From assembly GCA_036768485.1 (NCBI GenBank), contig JAVLUZ010000165.1, positions 1,872,075 through 1,936,074 on the forward strand: a stretch of 64,000 nucleotides of DNA, read 5' to 3'. Positions 51,746 to 62,915 of the stretch are shown piece after piece (positions within the stretch are counted from its first letter, which is position 1; each line of letters begins with the position of its first letter). Under the pieces are notes generated by a model. The model made no database searches. It was not told where the DNA came from and saw only the letters and a list, made by a program, of their open reading frames with translations. The stretch comes from Mermis nigrescens. Lineage: Eukaryota > Nematoda > Enoplea > Mermithida > Mermithidae. The translations under genes were made by a program, and so were the position numbers.

Positions 51746-52321
51746 CGTTTTCTTGCTCAAAATTACCTCAAAAACCTGTTTTGGCGATGTTTTAGACGCA
51801 ATTCAGGCATTCATCATTTTTTCTTTCGGGAGATACTTGTGAATTCAAAAAAATTTTTCATTTTAGAGAGAAGGCGGTCTGTTTTGGAAAAAGGCCTGCA
51901 CGGATATCGTACAAAATTAGTATACGCAATAATAAAAGCTTTTTCAGCACCTCTTTGCAAAACATTTTCGATGAAACAGAATAATTGCAAATAAATAAAA
52001 ATTATATGCTCAATTTCGTAGTCAGACATAAAAATCTATGATTAAATTCACTTCACGGCTGATTTCTCAACATGTGAGTCGTAAGGTCGAAACTGGACCC
52101 TGATGAATTCGTAAATTTTTATCAATGTTTATTACGGATCGACCGGAGCTCTGGTTCTGGCTCTGGCTTCTGCTATTTTTCGATTCCTGGCCTCCAGCAA
52201 ACGGAAAACGAAAAATTGGTTGGAGCACAGTTTTTAACACCACACGGATACAAAGTCCGCTTTGGGCAAAAGTGTAGTAATTTTTATGCTTTTTTAATGT
52301 AGTTTTCAGCAAAAATCCCAA

Positions 52322-52612
52322 GAAATTTTTGGCGCTTAACGCTGAGTATTATATTTACTGTTTATTTAGCCCCAACTGCACGATTTAAACACTCCACAGT
52401 CAATTTTCTTGTAATCTAAATGGTTATGCATTTTCCTCGTCTATTTGTTTAAAGGTTTCCAGCACAAAATGATTTACTTTCTGACAACTTCGCAATGTTT
52501 TCTGCTCATTGAAAACAAAATTAGCTTCCTAATGTTTGTTTACTGATCATTCAATTCATACAGAAAGCGCAGTAGCGTCTGTTGAAAAAATTAAATTAGT
52601 ATATGGCAACTG
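52322..52612. other. Unassigned sequence
   Basis: No gene or repeat terminus recognised apart from a short GGCGCTTAACGCTG at 52331. Confidence 0.4.
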
Positions 52613-53642
52613 CAGTGGCGGATCTGGGATTTTCCTAAGGGGGCAGTATCCCAACTTTTCCAAAAACAGTCGAAAATAGGTCCAAAAATTTGCCCTTAAC
52701 GCGCGAAATAGCGTTTTTTTCAGTGTTTTACATTGTATACTTTTACATAAAATCACTTTTGACGCAATATTTTTTCTAAAACTTTTAAAATTTTAGACAA
52801 TTTTGTGCGAAAAAATCATTGAATTTTTTGACTTTAACAAAAATCTGGCGCGAAGCGCCAGAAAATTTGTAAAATTGAGGCGGATAGACATCTAGAAGCG
52901 TGATTTTCTGCTTGATTTCCTGTATTTATAGCATTTGATGCAAAACATCGAAAATCTTAATTGAAAATAGAAAAAACTATGCAACAATAGCTGTTTCTGC
53001 TGTTAAAATTGTTTTGAAACCTATATCCATGAACAGAAAATTCCAGGCAGTATTTTTCTGTACAAGGTCCGTTTGTACAGGCACAAAGATGGTCCCTAAA
53101 ACTCTTTGTACATTTTTTACACACACATTTTTGGGTACTATGATATAGTACGGTAGCGACTTTCGTGTGGTAAAAACAGTTGTTCGACCTCTGTTAGTGT
53201 ATTTTGGCTAATTCCTGCTTTTATGAGGGCAAAAATCATTAAGAATCGTCTTAAATCGGCGCGAAGCGCCCAAAAATTCTGACATTTTTCCTTCCGAAAT
53301 GCGATTTCTGTTATTATAAAGATATATAGGACACGCAATTACTCATTTTGGCGCGAAGCGCCGAAAATTTCTGCGAATTTCAGACCTTTTTTGCAGTTTT
53401 TGTCTTCATAAAAGTTTTTATACATGTACAAAGACGGTCATAAAAAGTTCGCCAAGAAAGTAAAGAAATGTCATCAATAGGTATCATCCGGCGCGTAGCC
53501 CCGGAAAAATTCGATAAATTATGGTCACTGATGGCCAAAAATCATTGCAAATTGCATATCCATTCTTTATCTCGCCAAATATTTTTGGCCAATGAGGTGG
53601 GGGCGGCCGCCCCTCCCCGCCACCCCCTTAAATCTGCCCCTG
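52613..53642. mobile_element. F-family hAT-like element, 1.03 kb composite
   Basis: CAGTGGCGGATCTGGGATTT to CTTAAATCTGCCCCTG, perfect 8-bp TSD GGCAACTG (52605-52612 and 53643-53650). Contains TGGCGCGAAGCGCCAG near 52846 and nested B-family sequence (about 53060-53450). Confidence 0.85.
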
Positions 53643-53953
53643 GGCAACTGCCTTTTCATTTCTGATGTGGTAATAGATACGAAAGTCTCAGCTTTTTGTG
53701 TCCACTGTCCACTGCTTCAAATCTAATTGTACTGACAATAACACAAACAAACCATTGATCTGCAGAATATCACGTCATTCTCGAACAGCTGGATTGAAAA
53801 ACAAAAGAACATGCACCTTTTGACACCGTATGTGTTATACAGGTAAAAAAGAGCGTGCTAATGTGAGTCATTCTGTGCTAATGGAAAAAATATTAGTTAG
53901 CAACAATGCTAATGCGGGTTGTGCTAAAAAAGCTGGGCCGAAGGTGTTAAAAC

Positions 53954-54399
53954 CAGTGTTTTTTTGTACAAGGTCCGTTTGTATATGTACAAAGATAGTC
54001 CCCGAACGTCTTTGTTTATTTTGACCACACAAATTTTTGGGTACTATAATATGGTACAGTATCGATTTTAGTGTGGTAAAAAGAGTTGTTCGAACTTTTG
54101 GTAGTGTATTTTAGCTAATTTATGGGTCTCTAAGGGCAAAAATCATTAAAAATCGTCTTAAAACGGCGCGGAGCGCTGAAAAATTTGACATTTTTCCTTT
54201 TGAAATGCAATTTCTGCCATTATAAAGATATATAGAATACAATATTACTCATTTCTGCACGGAGCACCGAAAATTTTTGCGAATTTTAGACCTTTTTTGC
54301 AATTTTTGTCTTCCCAAAAATCTTTGTACATGTACAAAGACGGTCCCGAAAAGTCTATGTACATCAGGAAAAATCTTTGCTCAGTAGAAAAAAACCGTG
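53954..54399. mobile_element. B-family hAT-like MITE (446 bp)
   Basis: CAGTGTTTTTTTGTACAAGG to GAAAAAAACCGTG; flanks GTTAAAAC/GTTTAAAC (7 of 8). Inverted relative to 24574-25008. Confidence 0.85.
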
Positions 54400-54407
54400 G
54401 TTTAAAC

Positions 54408-55582
54408 TGAGGCAACAAACGTCGGTCGCAGTAATTATAATTTAATTTTATTTAATTTTAACGCGTAAATGTTACTAAGCAAAATTCTGCATATAAATGA
54501 GCAGTAGACGGGAGATTAGATGACGTGCAGTGTACCGTGCTTAGTGCTACACAGCTGGGTTACTCATGTATAAATCAGCTTCAAACAAAATGAACAGTGC
54601 TCTCAAAAATAAGCGCAGATTCGGCGTTATTTTCCAATAGCCCAACATAATTTGAAAAATAAAAATATGTGATGTAAATGGGTGCCATTAAGACTTAAAT
54701 TTCAAAATTTTTGACATTTGAGTTCGGACTATTACTTTATTGAGATTCTAAGCATTTAAACTTTAAACGTTTTCAAAATACTTACTCTGAAGCCAATATT
54801 TAAAATGCGACGAAAAACTTTGAATTTCGACTTGAAATGTTAAAAATTCTACTTGTTTTGATCCTTGTTTGTTTCAGAAGAACTATTAAATAAATTATAG
54901 TAGAACAAACTTCTTAGACTGTGAACGTCGCTGGTTTGAGCATAACTTTTGACATCGCTGAAAATATTTCTTGCTATTTTTCGAAAAAAGTTATTTCTAC
55001 TCCACCCCATCCCCTCTAGAAATCGTGGATCCATTCAAAAATAATGATTCACATCTAAACAGCCCCTTGGCCAGGATTTTATTTCAGGGAGAGAGAATTG
55101 CTAATATCTTGAAAATGTATATATATCACGTTTATAAGCCAGCTTATGATGCGATAAATCGACATTTTCTGACGTGTTTTGCGTCATGGAATCATATCTT
55201 TAGCTTGTGGTGATAAAATAAATAATAGTGATTTCAGAAGAATTTTAGCGTTTTTACTCTTTTGAGCTCAATTTTTCAGTTTTTTGTAGGACAAACAATG
55301 CATCAATGTGCACATTATAAAACTTTGCAGCAAAGTAATGGGAATTTTTGACTGTTTTTATAATTTTATCCCTTGAAGCTCAATTCTGAAGCTCTCTGAA
55401 GATAAGCAAAACAGAAATTGGATTTGGCGCAAAGCGCAAGAAAATTACAAACATTTTGTAATTCTTTTAAGCTCGATTATACAGGTTTCTGAATATAAGC
55501 TATGCCGTAATTACATCTAGCATGAAGTACCAGAAATTTTTTCAAACTTATTCATTAACACTAAATTATGCGACTTTCTGAA
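54408..55582. other. No gene recognised
   Basis: AT-rich. One GGCGCAAAGCGC core at 55425. Short ORFs only. Confidence 0.45.
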
Positions 55583-55675
55583 TCAGTGGCGGATGTAAGA
55601 TTTTCCTAAGGATGGCAGCGCCCCATCTATTTCAAAAACAGTCAAGAATAGGCCTGGATTTTAAAAAATGTTACC
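55583..55675 (+). mobile_element. F-family left end
   Basis: CAGTGGCGGATGTAAGATTT and AAAAACAGTCAAGAATAGG match the first 80 bases of 52613-53642. It passes straight into the minisatellite. Confidence 0.65.
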
Positions 55676-58600
55676 TGTTTTTTGAGAGGTTATCTGGTTT
55701 CTGAAAAAAGGCTGCCTTATCCCTGAAAAAGGTTGCCTGGTTTTTGGAAATAAAGTTTTCTGGTTTCTGAAATGAGGTTGTCCGGTTCATTAAAGTTGCC
55801 TCGTTCTTGAAATAGGTTCCCTGGTTTTCTGAAAAATGGTACATAGCCTGGTTTTAGAATAAAAAGTTGTCTGGTTCCTAAACAAGGTTGACTGGTTCTT
55901 GAGAAAAGGTTGTCTGGCTCGTGAAAAAGGTCTGCTGGTTCCTTGAAAAGGTTGGTTGGTTCCCAAAAAGGTTGCCTGGTCGGTTCAAGAAAAAAGTTGG
56001 CTGCATAGGTGCACAAGGTCAGGGTCGGCAGGGGGGGTGAAATGCCAAAAATCTAAAACAGTAAATTTAACGTTCACGATTTTTTTGCTGTTTAAATGAT
56101 CAAAATGGTCAAAATAGCCTATAAAACGTTTTTTCGTACAAAATAACACATTTTAAAAGCATTTTTAGTCCATTTTGACTGAATTGTATCACTTTTAACA
56201 CTAAAGAATGCAATAATTTATCAATTTTGGGCGCTTTTTGAGTAAATTAGTACTTAAAAGTACTAATCTGGCGCGAAGCGCCGGAAAAATTTTTTGACAT
56301 TTTTACTGACTGGTTTTGATGTCAAAAATGATGCAGAACAAGACCTGTTTGCTCAAAATCGCCGGACAGTACCGGTCTAGTTGACCCCTCAGGGGGGTAA
56401 TACCCCCTCACCCCCCTATGTGCATGTGTGGTTGGCTGGTTCCTTGAAAAGGTTGGTCGGTTCCCAAAAAGGTTGGCTACTTCCATGAAAAGGTTGGTTG
56501 GTTCTAAAAAAGGTTGCCTGCTCTCTTAAAAAGGTTGGTCGGTTCCTGAAAAAGGTTGGCTAGTTCCTTAAAAAGGTTGGTTGGTTCCCAAAAAAGGTTG
56601 GTAGATTAGATTCCCAAAAAAGGTTAGCTGGCTCCTTAAAAAGGTTGGTCGGTTCCCAAAAAAGGTTGACTGGTTTCTTAAAAAGGTTGGTTTGCTCCCA
56701 AAATAGCTTGGCTGGTTCCTGAAAAAGGTTGGTTGGTTCCCAAAAAAGGTTGGTAGATTAGATTCCCAAAAAAGGTTGGCTGGCTCCTTAAAAAGGTTGG
56801 TTTGCTCCCAAAATAGGTTGGCTGGTTCCTGAAAAAGGTTGGTCGGTTCCCAAAAAAGGTTGGCTGCTTCCATGAAAAGGTTGGCTGGTTTCCAAAAAAG
56901 GTTGCCTGCTCTCTTAAAAAGGTTGGTCGGTTCCTAAAAAGGTTGGCTAGTTCCTTAAAAAGGTTGGTTGGTTCCCAAGAAAGGTTGGCTGGTCCCTTAA
57001 AAAGGTTGGTCGGTTCCCAAAAAGGTTGGTTGGTACCCAAAAAAGGTTGACTGCTTCCATGAAAAGGTTGGCTGGTTTCCAAAAAAGGTTGCCTGCTCCC
57101 TTTTAAAGGTTGGTTGGTTCCCAAGAAAGGTTGGCTGGTCCCTTGAAAAGGTTGCCTGCTCCCTTGAAAAGGTTGGTCGGTTCCCAAAAAGGTTGGCTGG
57201 TTCCTTAAAAAGGTATGGTAGTTCCCAAAAAAGGTTGGATACTTCCATGAAAAGGTTGGTTGGTTCCCAAAAGAGGTTGCCTGCTCCCTTAAAAAGGTTG
57301 GTCGGTTGCCAAAAAAGATTAGCTGGTTCCTTAAAAAGGTTGGTTGGCTCCCAAAATAGGTTGGCTGGTTCCTGAAAAAGGTCGGTCGGTTCCCAAAAAG
57401 GTTGGTAGATTCCCGAAAAGGTTGGCTGGTTCCTTAAAAACGTTGGTCGGTTCCCAAAAAAGGTTGGCTGCTTCCTTAAAAAGGTTGGTTTGCTCCCAAA
57501 ATAGGTTGGCTGGTTCCTGAAAAAGGTTGGTCGGTTCCCAAAAAAGGTTGGCTGGTTCCTTAAAAAGGTAGGTTAGTTCCCTAAAAAGGTTGGCGGTTTC
57601 CATGAAAAGGTTGGCTGGTTTCCAAAAAGGTTGCCCGCTCCCATAAAAAGGTTGGTCGTTTCCCAAAAAAGGTTCGGCTGGTTCCTTAAAAAGGTTGATT
57701 GGTTCCCAAAAAAGGTTGGCTGGTCCCTTGAGAAGGTTGGTCGGTTCCCAAAAAAGGTTGGCTGCTTCCATTGAAGGGTTGGCTGGTTTCCAAAAAAGTT
57801 GCCTGCTCCCTTATAAAGGTTAATCGGTTCCCAAGGAAGGTTGGCTGGTCCCTTAAAAAGGTTGGCAGGTTCCTTAAAAACGTTGGTTGGTCCCCAAGAA
57901 AGGTTGGCTGGTCCCTTAAAAAAGGTTGGTCGGTTCCCAAAAAAGGTTGGCTGGTTCCATGAAAAGGTTGGTTGGTCCCCAAAAAAGGTTGGCTGGTTCC
58001 ATGAAAAGGTTGGTTGGTCCACAAAAAAGGTTGGCTGGTTCCATGAAAAGGTTGGTTGGTCCCCAAAAAAGGTTGGCCGGTTCCATGAAAAGGTTGGTTG
58101 GTCCAAAAAAAGGTTGGCTGGTTCCATGGAAAGGCTGGGTGGTTCCCCAAAAAACATGGCTGCTCCTTATGGTTGATTGGTTCCCGAAAAAGGTTGCTTG
58201 TTCCCTAAGAAAGGTTGGTCAGTCCCCAAAATAGCTTACCTGCTCCCTTAAAAAAGTTGGTCGGTTCCCAAAAAAGGTTGCCTGCTCCCTTAAAAAGGTT
58301 GGTCGCTTCTCAAAGAAGGTTGGCTGGTTCCTTAAACAGGTTGGTCGGTTCCCAAGAAAAGGTTGGCTGATCCCTTAAAAAAGGTTGGTTGGTTCCCAAA
58401 AAAGTAAGCTGTTCCTTTAAAAGATTAGTTCGTTCCCAGAAAAGGTTGGCTGGTTCCATGAAAAGGTTAGGCGGTTCCCAAAAAAACTTGGCTACTCCCT
58501 AAAATGGTTGGTTGTTTCCCGAAAAAGTTGCCTGCTCCCTAAGACAGGTTGGCCGGTCCCCAAAAAAGGTGGCATGCTCCCTTCAGAAGGTTGGTCGGTT

Positions 58601-58865
58601 CCCAAAAACGGTTGGCTGCTCCCTCAAAAAAATGTTGATTGGTTCCCAGAAAAGGTTGGCTGCTCCCTTAAAAAATTGAGTGCTTCCCAAAAAAATTGTC
58701 GGTTTCCAAAAAAAGTTGGCTGCTCCCATTAAAACGTTGGTCGATTCGCAAAAAAGGTTGTCTGCTACTTAAAAAAGGTTGGTCGGTTCCCAAAAAAGGT
58801 TGGTGCTCTAATAAATAGATTAGTCGGTCCTCAAAAAAGGTGGACTGCTTCTCAAAAAGGGTTAT
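55676..58865. repeat. Minisatellite of about 21-bp units, 3.2 kb
   Basis: Alternating units close to GGTTGGCTGGTTCCTTAAAAA and GGTTGGTCGGTTCCCAAAAA. The left 330 bp is more diverged; the centre (57900-58130) is most regular, with a dimeric period near 42 bp. Because the unit is close to a multiple of three, long frames stay open on both strands (up to 194 codons, for example NQPTFSWN and GWLVPWKG repeats). I regard these as shadows. A G-family element interrupts at 56004-56430. Confidence 0.92.
56004..56430. mobile_element. G-family hAT-like MITE (427 bp)
   Basis: CATAGGTGCACAAGGTC to CCTATGTGCATGTGTG. Flanks GTTGGCTG on both sides, though this 8-mer is also part of the host minisatellite. 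Core TGGCGCGAAGCGCCGG near 56269. Confidence 0.82.
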
Positions 58866-58879
58866 CTTGAGTTGTCATG

Positions 58880-59352
58880 CACTTGGAAAGTGTTGCCGGT
58901 ACATAAGTAGCATAAGTAGTTTGCTCATTCGCTTCTCAAGTCGTCATATTTAGACTGTCAATCGACCTTCAGCATGTATCTATGCCCATGTACAAAACAT
59001 AGCCCCCATCCCAGAGACCCTTCGCCCCGTTGCAGGATTGTCCGGCCCATTGCCGGTTGAGGGCGATATGGGGCATTGCCCAGGTGTGGCTACGACTCAA
59101 AATTGACTTTCACTTCTTACAAAATTTTTCGGGGCTCGGTCCCTGCTAGGGGGCGTTTGAGCGCGTCGCTCAGACCCCCAAAAGATCCAGGTAGCAAAAT
59201 TTGCAAAGTAAAATTCATCTTTTGGTCCTGCCTTATGTTTAAAAAATTTCGGTTGTGCATGCTCCTCGAAACATAATCCTGAATACGGGCCTGTACAGAG
59301 GAAAATTAGATAAATGTTAATGCATATACATTAGTGGATCTAATGTTGGAAG
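58880..59352. repeat. Repeat debris ending ATACGGGCCTG
   Basis: AGGTAGCAAAATTTGCAAAG, AAATTCATCTTTTGGTCC, CTCCTCGAAACATAATCCTG and ATACGGGCCTG match 62550-62642. This is probably one end of another hAT-like family (CAGGCCCGTAT). Confidence 0.5.
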
Positions 59353-59617
59353 GTGGGCAGCACCGAAATTCTGGAGGGGGGGTGAAAAAATTTCTGGGAG
59401 GTGAAAAATTTTCAAAGGTCAAAATAGCCTTAAAAGTGGTTGTATGGCGAAAAAAACACCATTTTTCGACGTTTCTCATCGAGCACTATCCAATGGCATC
59501 AAAAATTGCTAAAAAAGCAAAAAAAAATTTTCTCTTGGGGTATTTCGATTTCTAGGGGGGGGTATTTCAACTTCTTGGGGGTGCATACCCCAAACCACCC
59601 CCCCACGCCCATGTGTG
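59353..59617 (+). mobile_element. H-family MITE (265 bp)
   Basis: GTGGGCAGCACCG to CACGCCCATGTGTG, perfect 8-bp flanks GTTGGAAG (59345-59352 and 59618-59625). Second copy at 7889-8116. Confidence 0.78.
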
Positions 59618-59729
59618 GTTGGAAGTAAGCCCAACTGACAGATCGAACGAAAATTCGCGTTGTTAAATTTAAAATACTTTTGAGCGAAACGATATGCACT
59701 CTTGTCATCATTATATCAGAAATGACATG

Positions 59730-60110
59730 AGCATGGCCGTACGCAGGGGGCAAATTCACCCCCTTGAACAAAAAAAGGAATTTGGAAAGGTAAGATAATG
59801 GGAGCCAGATAATGTATAAAAACGATGGAAATTGACATCTTTTCATTGGAAAATCTCAAAACTTTTGGTGCGAAACGGCCGTAGGACCTTAATTTCAATA
59901 CGTTTGACTAAAAAGTGAATTCAAAAGTGCCCACAAGGTACTGAGAGAGAATATGAATTTTTGGAAAAATTTAAATTTTATGATTTTATTGGATAGAGCA
60001 TATTCGGAAACGTCAGAAAATGCACTTTATTTTGTGTACCGCATCCCAAGATACTTATATTGTGACCTATTTTCGGAAAGCTCCCTTAAAAAAATCCTGC
60101 GTGCGCCCCT
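59730..60110. mobile_element. I-family MITE
   Basis: Left GGCCGTACGCAGGGGGC, right TCCTGCGTGCGCCCCTG, an imperfect inverted pair. AT-rich interior with ATTGGATAGAGCATATTCGG. TSD not established. Confidence 0.55.
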
Positions 60111-60670
60111 GAATATGAACTGAACTAAGCTGGAATATTTTATTGCTTATACAAGACCATTGCGAAGAATGCAAAAGAATAATGAAAACATATAGTCGAT
60201 AAAATAAAAAACGCATAGCAAAAGGGGACACGCGAGTAACAATAATGACGATTTATCGCAAGCCCTATAATAAATTTAGATACCTTACCCGACGTCACTC
60301 AAATAATCTAGATTTGGATAATTTTCTTGTACTGGGGAAGAGACTACAAAGTCAGGTAAGTGAATCCAAACAGGGATACAGTTATAAAAAAACTTAAATT
60401 TATGTAAATTAGAGCGAACAAGAGGAACAACTAGCTTAAAGCGATTTGTGCAGCGAGTCGTACCTAACCCTACCTACCCATTTTTATTAGGCATAAAAAA
60501 TCGGTCATGGCAAGACAAGATTTTTGATCAATTATTTGATACATCATACATATACTTTCTATCGAAATGCCATTAGAAACCTCGCTTTGCGTATCAGTAC
60601 AACTGCTAGTGCTAAATCAACAAGAATACGACTTTTGCAATAAAATCCAAAATACGTAGGTAATGTGAGA

Positions 60671-61051
60671 AATCATAGGCGTAGCCAGGATTTTCGCCAG
60701 GTGGGAATCCCAAAAAATTATTCTATAGAAACGGGCAGGCCGCTAAATAATGTTTTTTTTATTTTTCACATCGTTCTGCACTATTTAAGCAATAATGAAA
60801 TGTATTTTCTTGAAATATGTTTACGTTTTTGACGGAAAAATGCTTATAATGCGCGCGAAGCGCTATTTTTCGACTTTTCCTGCAATAAAGCGACAGAAAT
60901 TGCCAAAAGATAGAAGAAATTCGGCGATGCGCCAAAATTTCGATTTTACGTCGCAGATCAGCATCATGCAACCATATTACTCATTTCTTGAACATGTCAA
61001 AATTTTCCCTTAGGGAGAATTTTCCTTCTCCCCCTTACTGGCTACGCGAGT
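60671..61051. mobile_element. MITE with GGCGTAGCCAGG termini
   Basis: ATAGGCGTAGCCAGGATTTT at the left and TACTGGCTACGCG at the right form an inverted pair; core GCGCGCGAAGCGCTATTT near 60851. The remaining sequence between 60110 and 60671 shows no feature. Confidence 0.6.
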
Positions 61052-61379
61052 GAGAGGAAGGCATTCCTACGTTTAGCTGACACCTACCTTTGTGCGTGCA
61101 GTTAATTTACTAGCAGCAAGCGTGTGTAGGAGCGTTTGGCTGTGGGTTTCCTAGGTTTTCGAATGCGCTGATTCCATCGGTGACGTTTTTAAAGTACAGT
61201 TAAGCATATAAGCGAGTAAAACCCTCAGCATGATAAAAATATAGGTAATGTCTGGACAGCTATGAAAGCAGAGTGCTGGCACCAATCTGAATTCCCAAGC
61301 CTAGGAAATGATTCTAAAAATTCACTGGTTTGTTCTTACCAATGTCCTAACTTAGGCTAAGTTATGCATTTGTGACAGG

Positions 61380-61800
61380 AGCAAAGGCATGGGCTAAGCC
61401 TGAGATAAATGAGGCAAAAATTGCGAAGCAAGCGAAGCGAGCGGAGCAATTCTGCCCCATTCACGCCGTAGACTTGCCCATGTCTGGCAGCAATCCGAAT
61501 TCTCAAGCATTTCCAGAAACCTACCTGATGGACAGGCCCGTATCCAGGATAAGGTAGGCGGGCACGTGCCCCCCCCCCCAAATGAAATCTGAGAATGTTC
61601 TTCTTTAATTTCTATGCTTTTTTAGCCAAAAATCGCAAAAAAATTAATTATAGAGTCTATTTAGTCCAGCGTTGGTGTGGCTGGATTTTTGAATTCGGGT
61701 TTTTTGGGTTTTGTGGGGTTTTTGAGTGCAAAAAATCATTGGGTTTTGGGTTGTTTTGGGTTTTTAGGTTTTTTATCCACAGGTTGCCAAATTTTTCAAA
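61380..61800. repeat. Hairpin repeat copy 3 and hAT-end debris
   Basis: GGGCTAAGCCTGAGATAAAT, AAGCGAAGCGAGCGGAGC (third hairpin copy), then CAGGCCCGTATCCAGG at 61531, and GGGTTTTTTGGGTTTTG repeats of the CAGGGATGG family. Confidence 0.55.
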
Positions 61801-62164
61801 AATAATAAAATAAATACTGTAGGTGATTCAAATAAAATTTCCAATCTCTTTTTGTTTGCTTTATGCTGTTCCTTTGACTAGTAAAGGCCAACCAACCTTA
61901 GTCTGATCAATACAATGCCCATGCTAAAAAATCTTAGCCCCTAGCTTGCAATTGTCATGCCATGCTGCAAAACAAGACGCTTTTATTCAGCCACCTCTAT
62001 TGCCCACACTTTCGAGTTCGGCCAATTTTCCTATTTCCTAATATTTTTTGAGAGCCAGCATTTTTTGGTTAAAATTTGGTAATGTCCGAACATTGAAGAG
62101 AACGATACATGTACATATGTGTGGCAGTCGCAATGAACGATCAATTTTGTTGTTGGATTTCAAT

Positions 62165-62365
62165 ATTAGCTGACTAAAATTGTTGCTCTTTGTTTGTTTC
62201 GTGTCTTGCAGCTGTTGGAAGTATTCCCAGCTACTGTATGTACCTCTCGTTGTCATTTCCATTAAAAAAACCAATAAAACCCCAATTAAACCCGAAAAAC
62301 AAAAAACCCAAAAAAACCCAAAATTTAAAATTTTTAAATCTGGGTTTTTTTCATCTATGATTTAG
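62165..62365 (-). mobile_element. CAGGGATGG-type element, other end
   Basis: GTCTTGCAGCTGTTGGAAG, ACCCCAATTAAACCC and TAAATCTGGGTTTTTTTCAT, the reverse complement of the 48195 terminus with its inner sequence. Confidence 0.6.
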
Positions 62366-62549
62366 TCCCAAGCGCGCGGTTTAAACACTTCAATGATGTC
62401 ATTTTATCGTATTGACTTTGATTTTTTCTTTTTTTTCAATTTGACCAAATTTTTAGTCTTTATACGCCAAAGTATATCTTGCCCCAGAAGAGATGGTTTC
62501 CAGCCCAAAAGATGGTTTTCATTGAATAGTCACCGTATTTAAGGTATCC

Positions 62550-62642
62550 GGGTAGCAAAATTCGCAAACCAAAATTCATCCTTTGATCCCAAAAAAAGTT
62601 TCGTCGTGCCCCTCCGAAACGAAATCCTGATACAGGCCTGCT
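62550..62642. repeat. CAGGCCTGTAT-type hAT-like end
   Basis: GGTAGCAAAATTCGCAAACC, AAATTCATCCTTTGATCC and GAAATCCTGATACAGGCCTG, matching 59186-59293. Confidence 0.55.
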
Positions 62643-62689
62643 GATGAGTATTAAAACAAAAAGTCATAAATAAAACTACCCCAATAACG

Positions 62690-62915
62690 AAATGAACCGA
62701 ATTTCGTCAATTGGTAAAAGAGGTCGGAGTTTGAATTAAGAGGTCCACGGTTATAGTCCAGCAAGCAGCAGCTTTCTATTCATTCATCATCAAACGAAGT
62801 CTGAGCAATGCCCTGCCCTTGCCTATAGCCGAAAAACATAGATTCCGAAAGTATATAGGCGCACACAAAAGTTGGGTATCAAGCAAACTTAGGAATGCCG
62901 GAATATCCAATAGAT
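62690..62915 (+). repeat. tRNA-derived SINE-like copy 2
   Basis: TCGTCAATTGGTAAAAGAGG (A-box-like), CCACGGTTATAGTCCAGC (B-box-like), then GTTGGGTATCAAGCAAACTT and AGGAATGCCGGAAT, parallel to 47512-47690. Confidence 0.55.

Noticed and set aside
56568..58234. Long repetitive ORFs on both strands (NQPTFSWN, ANLFWEPTN, GWLVPWKG types) as genes
   Set aside because: They arise from a minisatellite with a unit close to a multiple of three; several frames on both strands are open at once and there is no homology.
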